Position numbers and translations under genes: made by a program. Below the pieces are notes generated by a model that was given only the letters and a program-made list of their open reading frames with translations, was not told where the DNA came from and searched no databases. From assembly GCF_029892285.1 (NCBI RefSeq), contig NZ_JARXVM010000002.1, forward strand, positions 248,001 through 312,000: a DNA stretch of 64,000 nucleotides, written 5' to 3'. Numbering within the stretch: position 1 is the stretch's first letter; each line of letters starts with the position of its first letter. The DNA comes from Rhizobium sp. SG_E_25_P2 (GTDB lineage: Bacteria > Pseudomonadota > Alphaproteobacteria > Rhizobiales > Rhizobiaceae). Positions 30,859 through 40,862 of the stretch are shown here, piece after piece.

Positions 30859-31581
30859 ATGACCCGCCTTGCCAGAAACCTCCAAACACCGCACGACCCC
30901 GCCGCCGCCTGCGAAGCCGAACTGAACGGCCAGCGCCTCATTTTCGATCCGCTCGGCGCGCTCGTGATGCCCGATCACGGTCTGCTCTGCGTCTCCGATC
31001 TTCATTTGGAAAAGAGCGCGGCCTATGCCCGTCGCGGCCAGATGCTGCCGCCCTGGGACACGCTCGCCACGCTCAGGCTTCTTGAAGCCGTCATTGCCCG
31101 CCATAATCCCAGCGTCGTCGTCTCGCTCGGCGACAATTTTCACGACCGGCGCGGCGCCGATCTGATGCCCGGGGAATTTCGCTCTTATCTCGAAAGCCTG
31201 ATGTCAGGCCGCGAATGGATCTGGATCACCGGCAACCATGATCCCGATGGCGTCGGCACACTGTCCGGAACACAAGCCGACAGCCTGCATTTTGCCGGCC
31301 TTACCTTTCGGCATGAGCCGGGCGCTGCTTGCGAGGCGGGCGAGGTCGCCGGCCATCTGCATCCGGCGGCCACGCTGGTGCGCCGCGCGCGCGGCGTGCG
31401 CCGCCCCTGCTTCGCGCTCGATGCCCGCAGGCTGATCATGCCCTCCTTCGGGGTGATGACAGGCGGGCTCGATCTCGATCACCGCGCCTTCAACGGCTTG
31501 TTCGAAAAAGATAAGCTCACCGCGCATCTCTTGAGCCAAGGGCGGGTTCATTCTTTTGCCTACAAGGCTCTACGCGGATAA
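30859..31581 (+). CDS. pdeM: Ligase-associated DNA damage response endonuclease PdeM
   Basis: 240 residues. Calcineurin-like phosphoesterase motifs: LLCVSDLHLEKSAAY (DxH), VVSLGDNFHD (GDxxD-like), WIWITGNHDPD (GNHD), and a late GEVAGHLHP. The enzyme is a metal-dependent nuclease/phosphodiesterase acting with the Lhr-type helicase in repair. It is placed in the same direction 190 bp downstream of the helicase gene. Confidence 0.9.
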   Translation: MTRLARNLQTPHDPAAACEAELNGQRLIFDPLGALVMPDHGLLCVSDLHLEKSAAYARRGQMLPPWDTLATLRLLEAVIARHNPSVVVSLGDNFHDRRGADLMPGEFRSYLESLMSGREWIWITGNHDPDGVGTLSGTQADSLHFAGLTFRHEPGAACEAGEVAGHLHPAATLVRRARGVRRPCFALDARRLIMPSFGVMTGGLDLDHRAFNGLFEKDKLTAHLLSQGRVHSFAYKALRG

Positions 31582-31584
31582 GAA

Positions 31585-32385
31585 TCAATCCCGCCTGAAC
31601 ATCACGCTCGCCGTCCAGCCGGTCAGTCCGGCGAGGAACACCGCGAAGATTCCGTAATAGAGTGGATCATCCTCGGCGGCGCGGGTGATCATCTGCTCAA
31701 GGCCGGTCTTCTGCACATGCAGCTTGAGTTCTTTTTCGGCGACATATTGGCCCGATTTGAACACCACGGCGCGGATCGTATGGGTGCCGTTGGGAATGTC
31801 GGCGGGAATATGGATATTCGCCTGGAACAGCGAGGAGGACACGAAGGACACGCCTCCCGGATTGGTCTGGTAGAGCCTTGCCTTCTCCTTCAGCCCGAGA
31901 AAGGCGTCGCGATATTCGGCGAGTTCCTCGGCGCGGCCGGAAAAAGTCGAAGGCACCACTCTCACGCGGGGCAAGCCGACATTGTGGGTGTAGAGTTCGA
32001 GCGGCGTGCCGATATCGGCGATCACCTTGGTCGAGGCCATCGACAGCGACTCCGGCATGCGTTCGAAGGTCACGGCGTGGCGGTTGATCCACACGCCCAT
32101 CACCCGCTCCTTCTTGCGGACGGTGACAAAGTCGCGGGGGCCTTCCAGCGAAACCACGATGTCATAGACGCCGATGGCGAGCAGATAGGGATCGACATTT
32201 TCGAGCGAGCCGAACACGGTGACGTCGGTGCCGGCGAAATCAGGGGCAATGGCGATTTCGCGCGAGGAGACGCCGATATTGATCGCTTCGCGCTGCACGG
32301 GGCGTGGCGGCCCGCCGATCGGTTCGGCCAGAGCCGGCGCCGACAGAAGCGCCAGCAAGGCGAGAAGAATCGTCGTCGCTTTCAT
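31585..32385 (-). CDS. TIGR02186 family membrane-anchored periplasmic protein
   Basis: 266 residues from the ATG at 32385. Signal peptide MKATTILLALLALLSAPALA, a beta-rich periplasmic domain (EAINIGVSSREIAIAPDFAG, VWINRHAVTFERMPESLSMA) and a C-terminal TM helix (YYGIFAVFLAGLTGWTASV). The family is always found next to a TauE/SafE-type exporter in alphaproteobacteria, as here (4-nt overlap), and probably works with it. Function unknown. Confidence 0.88.
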   Translation of the reverse strand: MKATTILLALLALLSAPALAEPIGGPPRPVQREAINIGVSSREIAIAPDFAGTDVTVFGSLENVDPYLLAIGVYDIVVSLEGPRDFVTVRKKERVMGVWINRHAVTFERMPESLSMASTKVIADIGTPLELYTHNVGLPRVRVVPSTFSGRAEELAEYRDAFLGLKEKARLYQTNPGGVSFVSSSLFQANIHIPADIPNGTHTIRAVVFKSGQYVAEKELKLHVQKTGLEQMITRAAEDDPLYYGIFAVFLAGLTGWTASVMFRRD

Positions 32386-33305
32386 TGTCCCGCCCCCGAA
32401 CGCGCGATCGAATAGAGATCGGCCGGCGGCAGGAAGAGATCGATGGCGAGGCGCAGGCCGACGGCGAGGATCAGGAGCGCAAGCAGCGCGCGCAATTGTT
32501 CCGCTTTCAGTTTCTGGCCGACGCGGACGCCATATTGCGCCGCCACCACGCCCGACAGCATCAGGATGAAGGCAAGCACGATGTCGACCGTGTGGTTGGC
32601 CACCGCCTGCACGATGGTCGAATAGGTCGAGACGAAGATGATCTGGAACAGCGATGTGCCGACCACCACGCTTGTCGGGATGCGCAGCAGATAGATCATC
32701 GCCGGCACCATGATGAAGCCGCCGCCCACGCCCATCACCGAGGTCAATACGCCAACGGCGAAGCCGAGGCCCGCCACCGGGATGACCGACAGATAGATCT
32801 TGGATTTCTTGAAGCGCATCTTGAACGGCAGCCGATGCACCCAATTGTGCTGGGCGCGCTTGACCGTCACCGTCTCGTTGCGCCGGGCGCGGCGCATGGC
32901 GTTGACGCTTTCCCACATCATCAGCCCGCCCACTGAGGTGAGGAGAACGACATAGAGCAGCGAGATCACCAGGTCGAGCTGGCCGAGCGCGCGCAAGGCG
33001 GAGAAGATCCATATGCCCACCGTCGCGCCGGCCAGGCCGCCAAGCAACAGCACCGTGCCCAGCTTCAGGTCGATCGTGCCGCGCCGGAAATGGGTGATTG
33101 CGCCGGAAACTGAAGAGGCCACCACCTGATTGGCGCCGGTGGCCACCGCGATGGCCGGCGGCACATTGTAGAAGATCAGCAGCGGCGTGATGAGAAAGCC
33201 GCCGCCGACGCCGAACATGCCCGACAGGAAGCCGACTGCGGCGCCCATGCCGAGAATGATCAGGATATTGGCCGACAATTCGGCGATCGGCAGATAGATC
33301 GTCAC
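32382..33305 (-). CDS. TauE/SafE (TSUP) family sulfite/organosulfur exporter
   Basis: 307 residues, eight or so TM segments. AAVGFLSGMFGVGGGFLITP and VGVLTSVMGVGGGFIMVPAM are the duplicated TSUP signatures. A cytoplasmic loop of about 50 residues (MWESVNAMRRARRNETVTV) separates the halves, typical of the type coupled to TIGR02186. Probable anion exporter for sulfur compounds; substrate is inferred. Confidence 0.92.
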   Translation of the reverse strand: MTIYLPIAELSANILIILGMGAAVGFLSGMFGVGGGFLITPLLIFYNVPPAIAVATGANQVVASSVSGAITHFRRGTIDLKLGTVLLLGGLAGATVGIWIFSALRALGQLDLVISLLYVVLLTSVGGLMMWESVNAMRRARRNETVTVKRAQHNWVHRLPFKMRFKKSKIYLSVIPVAGLGFAVGVLTSVMGVGGGFIMVPAMIYLLRIPTSVVVGTSLFQIIFVSTYSTIVQAVANHTVDIVLAFILMLSGVVAAQYGVRVGQKLKAEQLRALLALLILAVGLRLAIDLFLPPADLYSIARSGAGQ

Positions 33306-33417
33306 GCGCGCTCCTTGCGGAAAAAAGGAGTTTGACAGAGCGGGTCGCCCCGGCCTGTTTCAGAGTGTTGCAGAATGGCTTTAAGGAACTGTTGCGCCGC
33401 GAAAATGGCGGTGTCAA

Positions 33418-33440
33418 CCGCGACGGACAGGCCGTCGCGG
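33418..33440 (-). terminator. Hairpin downstream of podJ
   Basis: CCGCGACGG (33418-33426) and CCGTCGCGG (33432-33440), perfect 9-bp stem with 5-nt loop, about 70 bp past the podJ stop. There is no T-run, so termination is tentative. Confidence 0.5.
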
Positions 33441-33511
33441 ATATAATGAATTAACCATTTCGCCATGGATTCCACCGGTTAAGTGGAATACCTCGCGTCA
33501 GGGGAGATGTG

Positions 33512-36500
33512 TCAGGACGGCTTCTTGTTGTGCTTGAGAAGCTCCTTGACAAGCGCCTCGTCGATCTTGCCGGTCGGCTCCTGGCCGACCTTCTTCTGGA
33601 AGGCCTTGATCGCCTCCACCGTCTTCTTGCCGATCGCGCCATCGGCAGGGCCGGCGTCGAAACCGTTGTTGTTGAGGATCGCCTGGATGTTGCGGATCAC
33701 CTTCTTCATGTCGACGCTGGCGGTGGTGTTGGCTTTCGCCACCCAGTCGTCGGGCACAACAGGATTGTTGGCGTCCTCATTGACAGGGGCTGCGCGCCAC
33801 AGGTCCACTTCGGCCTTGGCGGCTTTCAGTTTCTCGGCGCCAAGCGCATTGGCGACTTCGTCGCGCTTTTGCGCCGCGTCCTGATCTCCCTGCATGGCCG
33901 CGACCGCGAACCATTTGTAGGACTGGGTGAGGTCCTGCGGCACGCCGTTGCCGCGCGCATAGAGTATGGCGAGATTGTATTGGCTGTCGCGCACATTGTG
34001 CTCGGCGGCTTCCTTGAACCAGCGGGCGGCTTCCGCGAAATCCGGCTTGCCTTCCGCGCCAGTGGCGTTCAACACTGCGAGATTGTGCATGGCGCTGGTG
34101 TTGCCCTGCGCTGCGGCCTCTGCATAGAGCGTGCGCGCCTTGGCGATGTCGCGGTCGACGCCGAGGCCCTTCTCGTAAATGCTGGCGAGACGGTATTGGG
34201 CGGGCGCGAAGCCGGCGTCGGCGGCGCGCTGATACCAGGTTATCGCCGCCTTGGGGTCGGCGGCGAGGCCGCGCCCGTCAGCGAAACGTGCGCCGATTTC
34301 GAAAAAGGCGAGCGGATCGGCCTTTTTGGCGGCGGCGGCCAGCGAAGCGGGCTTGAGATCGGCGGGCGTTTCGATCTCGGCGGCCTGCTGCGCTTGCGCG
34401 GTCACCGGCGCGGCGCTTTCAGCGACCGGCGTCGGAGCAGTCAATTCGGTCGCGGTCGGCTCGGCGGCGGCCAGAGTGTCCTCGCCTCCGGCATCGACCT
34501 CCGGCATGGCCGGCGGCGGTGCGGAATTGGCCGCATCGGCGGTTTCCACCGGCGCCATCTCGGCCTGAGCCGGCGCGGAGTTTTCCGCGATCGTCGGCTG
34601 CACCGCGCTTTCGATATCGCCGCTGGTCTTGTCTTCCGCCGGCGCGGAGACGGCCTGCGGCGGCTCCGACTTGTTGTTGATCAGGTTGGACACCAGCGGA
34701 TAGGACAGCATCAGGAGCAGCACTGCGCCCGCCGCCAGCAGCAGCGGTCGGCGCGCCTGTCCGTCGGCCTGTTTCGCCGCGCCCTTTGCGCTGGGTTTCG
34801 CCGTCGCCTTGCCGGATTTCAGCGGCTGCTGCATCCCGGCTTCGCGGGCGGCGGCCTGGGCGGCGCGGCGGGCGGCCGCGATCACATCGGCGGGGCCCGC
34901 CCCCGCCTCGGAGGCGCGACCGGATTTCTGGCCGGCGCGGACTTTTTCCATGATCTTGCGAACATCGGGCGCAGTTCCGCCGGGTTCGATCAGCATGCCG
35001 TCGTCGGGCTCGCCATCATCGGACGAATCAAGGGCGGGTGGGGGATCGACCGGCATGCGACCGGCGTCTGTCTTCTTTGACGGCCGCAGCTTGGCCGCGA
35101 GGCTGGCGATCAGGCTGGTCGGACGCGCCTTGGCCTGTTCCACGCGAGGCTCGTCGACCGGATCGAGCGCCTGGGCATCCTGAGAGACGGATGCTGCTGC
35201 GGCCTCGGCGAAATCCTCGTCTTCATACACGTCCACGGTCGCCGCCGCGCGCGGCGCGGGCCGCTGCTGCGGCGGGACGGCGGGTTGCGCCGCCGGCGCT
35301 GCCGGGCGCGGCGCAGGCGCATCTTCTTGTCGCGGAGCCATCTGGACATGCGCCTCTGGCGCGCGAGGCATGACCGGCGCCTCCTCGCGGCGCGAGCGTT
35401 CCGTCGCAAGCCCGATGTCGTCAAGCCGGCGGGCGATCTGCGTCAACGTCTGGTGAAGGGCCGAGAAGGTTTCCGCCGTGCGTTCTTCGCTTGAGCGCGC
35501 ATAGGTTTCGAGCGCCCGGAGATCTTCGGTCAGGGCGGCGAAGGTCGACAGGTCGACGCCAGCGGCGCCCTGGGCATGCGATCCAGCCCGCGCATAGGCT
35601 TCCACCACGGCCTCAGCCGCCTGCCGCGCAGCCTCGACAATGAATTCATCGCTGGTGGCGATATAATCCTCGATCACCGCCATGCTGCGGGTCAACTCTT
35701 CCGGCGCAGCCTGCGTCGGCGCGGGTTGGCTCAAAAGCGAAGACAGAGAGGCGATCTGCTGCTCGAGATTTGCAAGCGCGCGCGTGTCGGAGGGCGCCGC
35801 AGAGGCGGTTTCTTCCAGCCGCGCCGCGATATCGGACAAGCGATTTTCGAGATGGCTGAAATCCGGCGCGACAAAGGTGGTCGGCTCGACCGGGCGGTCG
35901 AGATCGTCAAGCCGGCGCGCCAGGTGGTCGAGCCGGTTGATCAGCGGCGCGGAGTCATTGTCGCCGAGGCGATCGATCTTGCGCGACAGATCGGCGAGAT
36001 GGCCGGCGAGACCGGAGTCGTCGCGATCTTCCAGGCTGCGTTCGATCAGACCGGAAAGTTCGGCGATCCGCAGTTCAAGCTTCTGGGTTTCCTCGTCGCC
36101 GGCGAGTTCCTCGATCCGGTTGGTCAACAATTCGATGCGCTGGGCGAGGCCAGATTCTTCGTTTTGGCGATGCAGCGCATCGATGTGTCGGCCGAGGTCG
36201 CCGATGCGTTTCTCGATCGACTGCAGCGCGGCGTGATCCTTGCCGTTGTCAGCCTGGCGGACGCTGGCGGCGATGGCGCGGGTGATTTCGTCCAGACGGC
36301 GGTCGAGCCCTTCGAACTGTCCGCCGAGATCGCTCTTGGCCTCCACGCTGCGGCCGACGGATTCCACTGCGTCCGCCAGCGTGATCAGCTTGTCTTCAAG
36401 CGAACGGATGGCCGGCGCGGCGTTGATTTCGCCGAGACCGGACTTGATGCCGTCGATGCGCCAGGCGATCTGCACCAGTTCTTCCCGAAGCGAATCCTGG

Positions 36501-37237
36501 TCCAGTTCGTCGACCTTGCGGGCAGTATGATCCCAGATCTGTTCGGCGCGGCTCCATTTGTCGTCCAGCCGCCGGAAACTGTCCTCCCGCGCCAGGCCGG
36601 TCGCCATTGTCCTGAGATCCTCGATCTCCGAAAGGAGATCGTCGACGCGCGGCGCTTGTTCGGTTTCCCCCAGCCGGCGAATGGTCTCGTTGAGCTTGAG
36701 GATTTCCTTGCGGACCAGGTCGCTTGCGCCGACGCCGCCGGCGGCTGCGCCCTTCAAGCCGCGGATTTCCTCGCGGATCGAGTCGAGGCTGTTGTGGCTC
36801 AGGCCCTGCCGCAGCTCAGCGCGCAACGCTTCGAGCGTCGCGGCGATCTCGGCGAGCGCGTCATGGGTTTGCGGATGTTGCGCATAGGCCGGCGGCTGGG
36901 GTGCGATGTCCCGGGCGCGCGGCGGTTCGCGCCGCATGTCGGCGTCGTCGCGGTCGCGGCGCATCGGGCGTTCGCGCGGTTCGGCGCGGCTCCGCTCCGC
37001 ATCGGCGCGCAGCGTCCTGTCGGCGGCCGCCACGCGTTCGCGGACCGAGGACAGCATCCTTTGCCGCTCGAGAATCTCGTCTACGGAGCCTGGGTCCATG
37101 TAAGCAGGGCGGCTCGGCGGCCGCCTTTCGCCCACCAGGCCTTGGATACGCGCTTCCAGTCCCTCGATCGTTTTGCTCAACTGATCGAACGATGGCTTGC
37201 CGCCATAACTAGAATACTGTGATCGTGATCCGTTCAT
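33512..37237 (-). CDS. podJ: PodJ-like polar localization protein (coiled coil, TM, Sel1 repeats, PG-binding domain)
   Basis: 1241 residues. N-terminal 600 residues are almost wholly coiled coil (FDQLSKTIEGLEARIQGLVG; many ...LDDLDR..., ...RIEELAGDEE blocks) with an Arg/Pro-rich linker. A single TM helix (PLLLAAGAVLLLMLSYPLVS) is near residue 840. The periplasmic part is a long Ala/Pro/Glu-rich stretch, four Sel1-type TPR repeats (DPKAAITWYQRAADAGFAPA and on) and a C-terminal peptidoglycan-binding domain (IRNIQAILNNNGFDAGPADG). This order matches PodJ/PodJL proteins that organise the cell pole in alphaproteobacteria. Confidence 0.88.
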   Translation of the reverse strand: MNGSRSQYSSYGGKPSFDQLSKTIEGLEARIQGLVGERRPPSRPAYMDPGSVDEILERQRMLSSVRERVAAADRTLRADAERSRAEPRERPMRRDRDDADMRREPPRARDIAPQPPAYAQHPQTHDALAEIAATLEALRAELRQGLSHNSLDSIREEIRGLKGAAAGGVGASDLVRKEILKLNETIRRLGETEQAPRVDDLLSEIEDLRTMATGLAREDSFRRLDDKWSRAEQIWDHTARKVDELDQDSLREELVQIAWRIDGIKSGLGEINAAPAIRSLEDKLITLADAVESVGRSVEAKSDLGGQFEGLDRRLDEITRAIAASVRQADNGKDHAALQSIEKRIGDLGRHIDALHRQNEESGLAQRIELLTNRIEELAGDEETQKLELRIAELSGLIERSLEDRDDSGLAGHLADLSRKIDRLGDNDSAPLINRLDHLARRLDDLDRPVEPTTFVAPDFSHLENRLSDIAARLEETASAAPSDTRALANLEQQIASLSSLLSQPAPTQAAPEELTRSMAVIEDYIATSDEFIVEAARQAAEAVVEAYARAGSHAQGAAGVDLSTFAALTEDLRALETYARSSEERTAETFSALHQTLTQIARRLDDIGLATERSRREEAPVMPRAPEAHVQMAPRQEDAPAPRPAAPAAQPAVPPQQRPAPRAAATVDVYEDEDFAEAAAASVSQDAQALDPVDEPRVEQAKARPTSLIASLAAKLRPSKKTDAGRMPVDPPPALDSSDDGEPDDGMLIEPGGTAPDVRKIMEKVRAGQKSGRASEAGAGPADVIAAARRAAQAAAREAGMQQPLKSGKATAKPSAKGAAKQADGQARRPLLLAAGAVLLLMLSYPLVSNLINNKSEPPQAVSAPAEDKTSGDIESAVQPTIAENSAPAQAEMAPVETADAANSAPPPAMPEVDAGGEDTLAAAEPTATELTAPTPVAESAAPVTAQAQQAAEIETPADLKPASLAAAAKKADPLAFFEIGARFADGRGLAADPKAAITWYQRAADAGFAPAQYRLASIYEKGLGVDRDIAKARTLYAEAAAQGNTSAMHNLAVLNATGAEGKPDFAEAARWFKEAAEHNVRDSQYNLAILYARGNGVPQDLTQSYKWFAVAAMQGDQDAAQKRDEVANALGAEKLKAAKAEVDLWRAAPVNEDANNPVVPDDWVAKANTTASVDMKKVIRNIQAILNNNGFDAGPADGAIGKKTVEAIKAFQKKVGQEPTGKIDEALVKELLKHNKKPS

Positions 37238-37663
37238 GTCTCAGCTCGCTCGACGTCCAGGCCGGAATTGAGGTTGACCGATCGCGTCTCAAATGTCGGC
37301 TTGGACAAGTCTGGCCCAAGCGCTTCGCGATAGCATTCGAGGCTTTCCTCTGGCTTTCCGCCTGCTTCGCTCGTAGACGCAATCTCAATCTTCCTTAACT
37401 GATGAAGCATGGATAGTTAAACAGGGTAAACAAAAAGTTAATTTCGGGGCTTTGCGTCGTAACGAAGTATGAAAACTAACTGATTTGCATGAAGTTGTAA
37501 CTATCTTCTATCAGTGTTACATATGTGACGAAGCAGACTCGCTTATTTACTATTTATTAACCATTTTGCTTTCGCAAGGCCGGCGCAGTTGCGATTTGTG
37601 GCGTAAGTCCAAAAGTCACAGAAATCTGATGATGCGTCGTCTGGAAACGAGCCAGTCCGCGAT
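37238..37663. other. Intergenic control region between podJ and the beta-oxidation operon
   Basis: AT-rich gap of the divergent pair. It contains TTAA-rich stretches (37399-37440, 37550-37562) that could hold cell-cycle regulator sites for podJ, but I see no clean CtrA box. Short frames here (for example 37485-37697) have no support as genes. Confidence 0.5.
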
Positions 37664-37689
37664 TTTTGACGTTTACGCAAACGTCAAAA
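37664..37689. promoter_or_regulatory. Perfect palindromic operator of beta-oxidation operon
   Basis: TTTTGACGTTT (37664-37674), a 4-nt centre ACGC, and AAACGTCAAAA (37679-37689). A perfect 11-bp inverted repeat, 53 bp before the acyl-CoA dehydrogenase start. Regulators of fatty or branched-chain acyl-CoA catabolism in proteobacteria (TetR or MerR types) bind TTGACGTN...-like or TTTACG-like palindromes; the regulator is not encoded next to it. Confidence 0.7.
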
Positions 37690-37741
37690 TTTTGTAGTAG
37701 TGCTATTCAGATTGATTTACGGCGAAGGCGAGGAGGCGTTC

Positions 37742-39535
37742 ATGCCCGTTTACAAGGCTCCGGTCGACGACACGATGTTCGTGCTCAATGATGTCCTGGG
37801 GATCCAGAAGTTCAACAACCTTCCCGGCTTTTCCGAGGCGTCGCCCGATGTCGTGGAAGCAATCGTTGCTGAAGCCGGGAAGCTGGCCGAGGAAGTGCTG
37901 TTTCCGCTCAATCTCTCCGGCGATCAGGAAGGCTGCGTCCGCCATGAGGATGGTTCGGTCACGCCGCCCAACGGGTTCAAGCAAGCCTATGAAGCCTATT
38001 CCCTGGGCGGCTGGATCGGGCTTTCGGTGCCGGAAGCCTATGGCGGCCAGAACCTGCCTTATGTGCTGCACACCGCCGTCGGCGAGTTCATGTCGTCCGC
38101 CAACATGGCCTTCGCCATGTATCCCGGCCTGACCAATGGCGCGATCGCCGCGATCCTGGTGCATGGGTCTGAGGCTCAGAAAGAGACCTATCTGCCGAAA
38201 ATGGTCGAGGGCGTCTGGACCGGCACGATGAACCTCACCGAGCCGCATTGCGGCACCGATCTTGGGCTGTTGCGCACCAAGGCGGTTCCGCAGGCCGACG
38301 GCTCTTACAAGATTTCCGGCCAGAAGATCTTCATCTCCGCTGGCGAACACGACATGTCCGACAATATCATCCATCTGGTGCTCGCCCGTATCGAAGGCGC
38401 GCCAGAGGGCACCAAGGGCATTTCGCTGTTCATCGTGCCGAAATTCCTGGTGAATGAAGACGGCTCGCTCGGAGCCCGCAACGGCGTCAGTTGCGGCGCG
38501 ATCGAACACAAGATGGGCATTCACGCCAACGCCACCTGCGTCATGAATCATGACGAGGCGACGGGCTATCTGATCGGACAGGAAAATCGCGGTCTGGCCG
38601 CCATGTTCGTGATGATGAACGAGGCCCGTCTCGGCGTCGGCCTGCAGGGGCTGTCGATCTCGGAAGCCGCTTATCAGTCGGCCGCCCAATATGCCCGCGA
38701 CCGCATTCAGGGTCGCTCGCTTACCGGCCCCAAGGCGCCGGACAAGAAGGCCGATCCGATCATCGTCCATCCCGATGTCCGTCGCACGCTGATGCAGATC
38801 AAAGCGATCAACGAGGCCGGCCGCGCGTTTGCGCTCTATTCGGCGCTGCAGTCCGATATCGCGCATCGCTCCGAAGACGCTGCTGCGCGTCAGAACGCCG
38901 ACGATATTCTTTCGATCATGACCCCGGTCCTCAAGGGCGTGATGACCGATCGCGGCTTCGACAATGCGGTAGCCGCCCAGCAAATGTTCGGCGGTCACGG
39001 CTATATCGAGGAATACGGCATGAGCCAGTATGTCCGCGACGCCCGCATCGCCATGATCTATGAAGGCGCCAATGGCGTTCAGGCCATGGATCTGGTCGGC
39101 CGCAAGCTCGGCGCCAATGGCGGCCGCGCCGTCATGGCCGTGTTCAAGGACATCGGCGATTTCTGCGAAGAGAACCGCGCCAATGAAAAACTCGCCCCCT
39201 TCACCAAGGCGATCAAGAAAGGCTTGAACGATCTTCAGGCCGCCACCATGTGGTTCATGAGCAACGCCATGGCCAAGCCCGACAATGCCGGCGCCGGCGC
39301 CACCGACTATATGCATCTCTTCGGCTTGGTCATTCTCGGCTATATGTGGGGACGTCAGGCCAAGGCGGCGCAGGAGCTTCTCGACGCCGGCGATGCGCGC
39401 GCCGAGTTCCTCGCCAACAAGTTGATCACGGCGCGCTTCTTCATGGAGCGGATGATGCCTGAGACGGCGCTGCGCAAGACCCGCATCGAAGCCGGCGCCG
39501 ACAGCGTCATGGCCCTGGACGCAGCGGCGTTCTAA
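37742..39535 (+). CDS. Acyl-CoA dehydrogenase (long, C-terminally extended type)
   Basis: 597 residues from the ATG at 37742, with GAGGAGG upstream. FAD-dependent first step of beta-oxidation. Signatures: [20 protein letters not shown] (FAD/substrate loop), [15 protein letters not shown], and [20 protein letters not shown] with [20 protein letters not shown], where Glu in YEG is the likely catalytic base. The N-terminal lid ([19 protein letters not shown]) and 130-residue C-terminal extension place it among FadE-like/DmdC-like enzymes. First gene of a three-gene operon. Confidence 0.95.
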   Translation: MPVYKAPVDDTMFVLNDVLGIQKFNNLPGFSEASPDVVEAIVAEAGKLAEEVLFPLNLSGDQEGCVRHEDGSVTPPNGFKQAYEAYSLGGWIGLSVPEAYGGQNLPYVLHTAVGEFMSSANMAFAMYPGLTNGAIAAILVHGSEAQKETYLPKMVEGVWTGTMNLTEPHCGTDLGLLRTKAVPQADGSYKISGQKIFISAGEHDMSDNIIHLVLARIEGAPEGTKGISLFIVPKFLVNEDGSLGARNGVSCGAIEHKMGIHANATCVMNHDEATGYLIGQENRGLAAMFVMMNEARLGVGLQGLSISEAAYQSAAQYARDRIQGRSLTGPKAPDKKADPIIVHPDVRRTLMQIKAINEAGRAFALYSALQSDIAHRSEDAAARQNADDILSIMTPVLKGVMTDRGFDNAVAAQQMFGGHGYIEEYGMSQYVRDARIAMIYEGANGVQAMDLVGRKLGANGGRAVMAVFKDIGDFCEENRANEKLAPFTKAIKKGLNDLQAATMWFMSNAMAKPDNAGAGATDYMHLFGLVILGYMWGRQAKAAQELLDAGDARAEFLANKLITARFFMERMMPETALRKTRIEAGADSVMALDAAAF

Positions 39536-39638
39536 AGATTGCACGGGATGATGTTCCGGCGTTTGATGTCGTCTCGACGACGGCCATCGCCGGAACAAAG
39601 TTATGGAGAGCCGCAGCATGCGGCATTGGGAGACAAAA

Positions 39639-40847
39639 ATGACCGAAGCCTTTGTCTTTGACCATGTCCGGACGCCGCGCGGCCGCGGCAAGAAGGACGG
39701 CGCCTTGCATGAGGTGCCGACGCCCCGTCTTGCGGCGCATACGCTTGCCGCGCTGCGCGACCGCAACGGTTTGGACACATCCACCGTCGACGACATCATT
39801 TTCGGCTGCGTCGATCCGGTGATGGAAGCCGGCGCGGTGATCCCGCGTTCGGCCGCCTTCGAGGCCGGCTATGATTTCAAGGCGCCGGGCATGCAGATCT
39901 CGCGCTTCTGCGCCTCGGGTCTCGACGCCATCAATCTCGCTGCTTCGAAAATCGCGTTCGGCGCCGACGATATCGTCATCGCCGGCGGTGTGGAATCCAT
40001 GAGTCGCGTCGGCATGGGCATGGCGGGCGGCTCCTGGCCGGTCGATCCCTCCGTCGCCATTCCCGGCTATTTCATGCCGCAGGGCGTCTCGGCCGATCTG
40101 ATCGCCAGCAAATACGGTTTTTCGCGCGATGACGTCGATGCCTATGCCGTTGAGAGCCAGAAGCGCGCCGCACATTCCTGGGCGCAGGGCTATTTCGCCC
40201 GTTCGGTCGTGCCGGTCACCGACGTCAACGGTCTGACTATTCTCGCCCGCGACGAGCATATGCGGCCTGGCGCCGACATGCAGTCGCTCGGCCAACTGCA
40301 GCCCTCCTTTCAGATGATGGGCGAAATGGGCGGTTTTGACGCCGTCGCCATCGATGCGCATCCGGATGTCGAGCGCATTTCCTATGTCCATCATGCCGGC
40401 AATTCCTCAGGGATCGTCGATGGCGCGGGCGCTGTCCTGCTGGGCTCCAAGGCCGGCGGCGAGGCGATGGGGCTGAAGCCGCGCGCCCGCATCCGCACTT
40501 TCGCCAATATCGGCTCCGAGCCGGCGATCATGCTGACTGGCCCTGTCGACGTCACCGAAAAGCTCTTGAAGCGCGCCGGCATGACCATCGGCGACATCGA
40601 TCTCTTCGAGTTGAACGAAGCCTTCGCCGCCGTGGTCCTGCGCTATATGCAGGCTTTCGACATTCCGCATGACAAGATCAACGTCAATGGCGGCGCCATC
40701 GCGCTCGGCCATCCGCTCGGCGCAACCGGCGCGATGATCTTCGGCACCGTGCTCGACGAGCTGGAACGCCGCGGCCTGGGCACCGCGCTGGTGACCCTCT
40801 GCATCGGCGCTGGCATGGGCACAGCCACGATCATCGAGCGCGTCTGA
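39639..40847 (+). CDS. Acetyl-CoA C-acyltransferase (thiolase, FadA-like)
   Basis: 402 residues from the ATG at 39639, GGGAGA just upstream. It cleaves 3-ketoacyl-CoA in the last step of beta-oxidation. [16 protein letters not shown] holds the nucleophilic Cys, [12 protein letters not shown] the thiolase signature, and [20 protein letters not shown] and [13 protein letters not shown] the His and second Cys. Located between acyl-CoA dehydrogenase and the multifunctional enzyme gene; clearly one pathway. Confidence 0.95.
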   Translation: MTEAFVFDHVRTPRGRGKKDGALHEVPTPRLAAHTLAALRDRNGLDTSTVDDIIFGCVDPVMEAGAVIPRSAAFEAGYDFKAPGMQISRFCASGLDAINLAASKIAFGADDIVIAGGVESMSRVGMGMAGGSWPVDPSVAIPGYFMPQGVSADLIASKYGFSRDDVDAYAVESQKRAAHSWAQGYFARSVVPVTDVNGLTILARDEHMRPGADMQSLGQLQPSFQMMGEMGGFDAVAIDAHPDVERISYVHHAGNSSGIVDGAGAVLLGSKAGGEAMGLKPRARIRTFANIGSEPAIMLTGPVDVTEKLLKRAGMTIGDIDLFELNEAFAAVVLRYMQAFDIPHDKINVNGGAIALGHPLGATGAMIFGTVLDELERRGLGTALVTLCIGAGMGTATIIERV

Positions 40848-40862
40848 GATTGGGAGAGAGAG

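Noticed and set aside
37485-37697. 70-codon frame in the podJ/beta-oxidation gap
   Set aside because: Overlaps the operator and promoter region, no ribosome site, no recognisable domain.
37703-39799. 698-codon minus-strand frame
   Set aside because: Shadow of the acyl-CoA dehydrogenase gene.
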